Positions 5,627 to 7,010 of a stretch of DNA of 7,010 nucleotides are shown one piece after another. How positions within the stretch are numbered: position 1 is the stretch's first letter; each line of letters starts with the position of its first letter. The stretch covers positions 1 through 7,010 of the forward strand of contig DASSHC010000484.1 of the NCBI GenBank assembly GCA_035693105.1. The letters run 5' to 3'. The notes beneath the pieces are model-generated. The model was not told the DNA's origin. It saw only the letters and a list, made by a program, of their open reading frames with translations, and made no database searches. Made by a program: the position numbers and the translations under genes. Source of the stretch: DASSHC01 sp035693105. Its GTDB lineage: Bacteria > Chloroflexota > Chloroflexia > Thermomicrobiales > Thermomicrobiaceae.

Positions 5627-5959
5627 ATGCGAACGCATAAGCACGGCATCGATATCGAAATGATCCGTGCCCTGGTGGATACGAGCACGCCGAGCGGCGA
5701 GATCGAGGCGATCGTCGCGCGGCACGTTGAGCCGCGCCCAGGTGGTCTTGGCCCCGATCGCGCGCGACTGCGCGATTCCGGTGTCTCGATCTGGCTGATC
5801 ATCGCCGATCTGGACGCGACCGACGGAGACATCGAGCAGGTCATACATGATTATGATCTGCATGCGAGCGAGGTTATCGCAGCGATCTACTACTATCTCC
5901 GTAATCCTGAGCTGATCGAGGCGCGTGTCGCCCTGAACGAAGCCGGCTACGCGGGTTAG
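5627..5959 (+). CDS. DUF433-family antitoxin-like protein
   Basis: A 110-residue protein whose residues about 30-100 follow the DUF433 pattern (COG2442): ARHVEPRPGGLGPDRARL, GVSIWLIIADLDAT (52-65), DIEQVIHDYDLHASEVIAAI (68-87) and YYYLRNPELIEARV. The aromatic YYYLRNPE block is the usual end of the helical domain. DUF433 proteins are predicted DNA-binding antitoxins, and this one is followed six bases later by a DUF5615 PIN-like protein, the classic partner. About 30 residues precede the domain. The start is the ATG at 5627 with GGGAGG six bases before it; the open frame further upstream lies within the dinB-like gene and is rejected. Local G+C falls to about 55% (5881-5940), lower than the genes around it. 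Confidence 0.85.
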   Translation: MRTHKHGIDIEMIRALVDTSTPSGEIEAIVARHVEPRPGGLGPDRARLRDSGVSIWLIIADLDATDGDIEQVIHDYDLHASEVIAAIYYYLRNPELIEARVALNEAGYAG

Positions 5960-5965
5960 CCTCAC

Positions 5966-6361
5966 GTGGCCAGGTTCTATACGGATGAGGATCCCAACGG
6001 CCGTATCGTGAGTGGACTACGCGAGCTTGGTCACGATGTGCAACGCGCACGCGATGTCTTCTTTGGCGGTGCGGCGGACTACCGGCATCTCCACCGGGCA
6101 GCCATCGAAGAGCGCATCCTGATCACACACAATCGCGATGATTTTCTCTTGCTCCACGGCGCGCTGCGGTTTTGGCGCTCGACCAGCTATGGGGTTCGTC
6201 TCTCGCTCCACTACGGCATTCTGGCGGTGCCGCAGCCCCACCAGATGCCTCCGGAATCTGTGGCGTACGCCATTGATGAAGAAATCCGTGCGCTCGGCGC
6301 CCTCACCAACCGGTTTCTTCGGCTCGATGTCGGCGACGGTTGGACTCCGGAGACGGGGTAA
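5966..6361 (+). CDS. DUF5615 PIN-like toxin candidate
   Basis: A 131-residue protein matching DUF5615 (COG4634), a PIN-like nuclease fold. It starts FYTDEDPNGRIVSGLRELGH with acidic Asp7, Glu8 and Asp9, then DVQRARDVFF with Asp30, and RAAIEERILITHNRDDFLLL (44-63) with Asp58 and Asp59. These acidic residues are placed like the metal-binding set of PIN RNases; an RNA-cleaving toxin role is inferred from the family and the antitoxin neighbour. The C-terminal 40 residues (MPPESVAYAIDEEIRALG) are typical of longer members. The start is GTG at 5966, six bases after the antitoxin stop and without a clear ribosome site, so translation probably depends on coupling to the antitoxin. No frameshift or stop interrupts it, so it looks intact. 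G+C is lower than in the flanking genes. Confidence 0.85.
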   Translation: MARFYTDEDPNGRIVSGLRELGHDVQRARDVFFGGAADYRHLHRAAIEERILITHNRDDFLLLHGALRFWRSTSYGVRLSLHYGILAVPQPHQMPPESVAYAIDEEIRALGALTNRFLRLDVGDGWTPETG

Positions 6362-6399
6362 ATACACCCACTCTGCGCCGCGGGAGGTGGGCCGCGCCG

Positions 6400-7010
6400 A
6401 TGCACCTGACGCTGTCGCTCGTGCTGGATCTGGCCGGCACCTTCGTCTTCGCCCTCAGCGGCGCGATGCTGGCGGTGCGCAAGCGCTTCGACGTGGTCGG
6501 GGTGCTGGTGCTGGCGGTCGCCGCCGGGCTGGGCGGCGGTATGCTGCGCGATGTCCTGCTCGGCGCCACCCCGCCCGCCGCGCTGACCCACCAGAGCTAT
6601 CTGCTCATGGCGCTGCTGGCCGGGGCGCTCGGCTTCAGCTTCCACCCGCGCCTGGTCCGGCTCGGGTCGAGCATCCAACTCTTCGACGCCCTTGGCCTGG
6701 GGCTCTTCGCCGTCTCGGGCACGGTGCGCTCGCTGCAGTTCGGGCTGGGGCCGCTGGCCGCCATCCTGCTCGGCGTCGTCACCGGCGCCGGAGGCGGCGT
6801 GATCCGCGACCTGCTGGCCGGCGAGACGCCTATGGTGCTGCGGCGCGATGTCTACGCGCTGGCCGCGCTCCTGGGCGCGCTGGTCTACCTCGGCGCCCAG
6901 CGGCTCGGGGTGGCCGGGCCGCCGGCGGCGGCCGCCGGTGTGGGCGCCACCTTCCTGCTGCGCGTCCTGGCGCTCCACTTCGGCTGGCAGGCGCCCCGCC
7001 CGCGCCTCTA
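6400..7010 (+). CDS. TRIC/UPF0126 family membrane protein, last codon cut by window edge
   Basis: 203 residues are visible and the next codon begins with TA at the window edge (probably a stop), so the gene is essentially complete; family members are about 200-210 residues. It shows seven hydrophobic spans with the tandem repeat that defines UPF0126/TRIC (YadS/YicG group). The first half carries GGGMLRD (45-51) then LLGATPP, and the second GGGVIRD (131-137) then LLAGETP, 86 residues apart. TRIC proteins form trimeric monovalent-cation (K+) channels, and some bacterial members have been linked to other solutes (e.g. glycine uptake), so the substrate stays open. The start is the ATG at 6400 with GGGAGG about 12 bases upstream. 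It begins 38 bp after the toxin stop, but has no functional link to it that I can see. Confidence 0.92.
   Translation, partial: MHLTLSLVLDLAGTFVFALSGAMLAVRKRFDVVGVLVLAVAAGLGGGMLRDVLLGATPPAALTHQSYLLMALLAGALGFSFHPRLVRLGSSIQLFDALGLGLFAVSGTVRSLQFGLGPLAAILLGVVTGAGGGVIRDLLAGETPMVLRRDVYALAALLGALVYLGAQRLGVAGPPAAAAGVGATFLLRVLALHFGWQAPRPRL

Noticed and set aside
6211..6978. 255-codon minus-strand frame over the TRIC gene and toxin end
   Set aside because: Gln/Arg/Gly-rich antisense product; the plus strand has tandem GGG-x-x-RD membrane repeats.
1..7010. tRNA, rRNA, CRISPR array or insertion-sequence ends
   Set aside because: No cloverleaf-like sequence, no regularly spaced direct repeats and no transposase fragments were seen on either strand.

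Overview
The window is GC-rich DNA, with some stretches above 75% G+C. It is gene-dense, with good Shine-Dalgarno sites and short spacers. A DUF433/DUF5615 gene pair, a TIGR03668-type F420/PPOX enzyme, a DinB-like protein and a CATCCCGA...GAGGGATC palindrome together suggest a bacterium of the Chloroflexota (Thermomicrobia-like). That assignment is from recalled family distribution only; no rRNA or marker gene is present.

Left part, minus strand (1-4199), listed in order of transcription: a small F420/FMN split-barrel oxidoreductase (3759-4199), an alpha/beta hydrolase (2710-3531), an MFS exporter (1138-2460), and a gene beginning at 955 that runs off the left edge. The last gene is the most notable content. 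It joins an N-terminal EVE (PUA-like) domain to a C-terminal domain resembling a PD-(D/E)XK nuclease, which is the layout expected of a modification-dependent restriction enzyme. The gaps of 182 to 249 bp between these genes suggest mostly separate transcription units. The gap at 3532-3758 holds a long imperfect palindrome (about 142 bp).

Right part, plus strand (4271-7010): an ArsR-type repressor with two Cys-x-Cys pairs, a flavin reductase 8 bp behind it, a DinB-like four-helix protein 29 bp further on, a DUF433 antitoxin with a DUF5615 PIN-like toxin, and a TRIC/UPF0126 membrane protein whose final codon is cut by the right edge.

The 71-bp divergent region 4200-4270 carries a strong sigma70-type promoter, TTGACA-17-TAAAAA, in front of arsR. 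The arsR gene, the flavin reductase and the divergent PPOX gene look like one redox-responsive locus: a thiol-bearing repressor flanked by two split-barrel flavin/F420 enzymes. The toxin-antitoxin pair has its own candidate promoter and operator. Both it and the EVE-nuclease gene are visibly poorer in G+C than their neighbours, which fits acquired defence or stress modules in a conserved chromosomal background.
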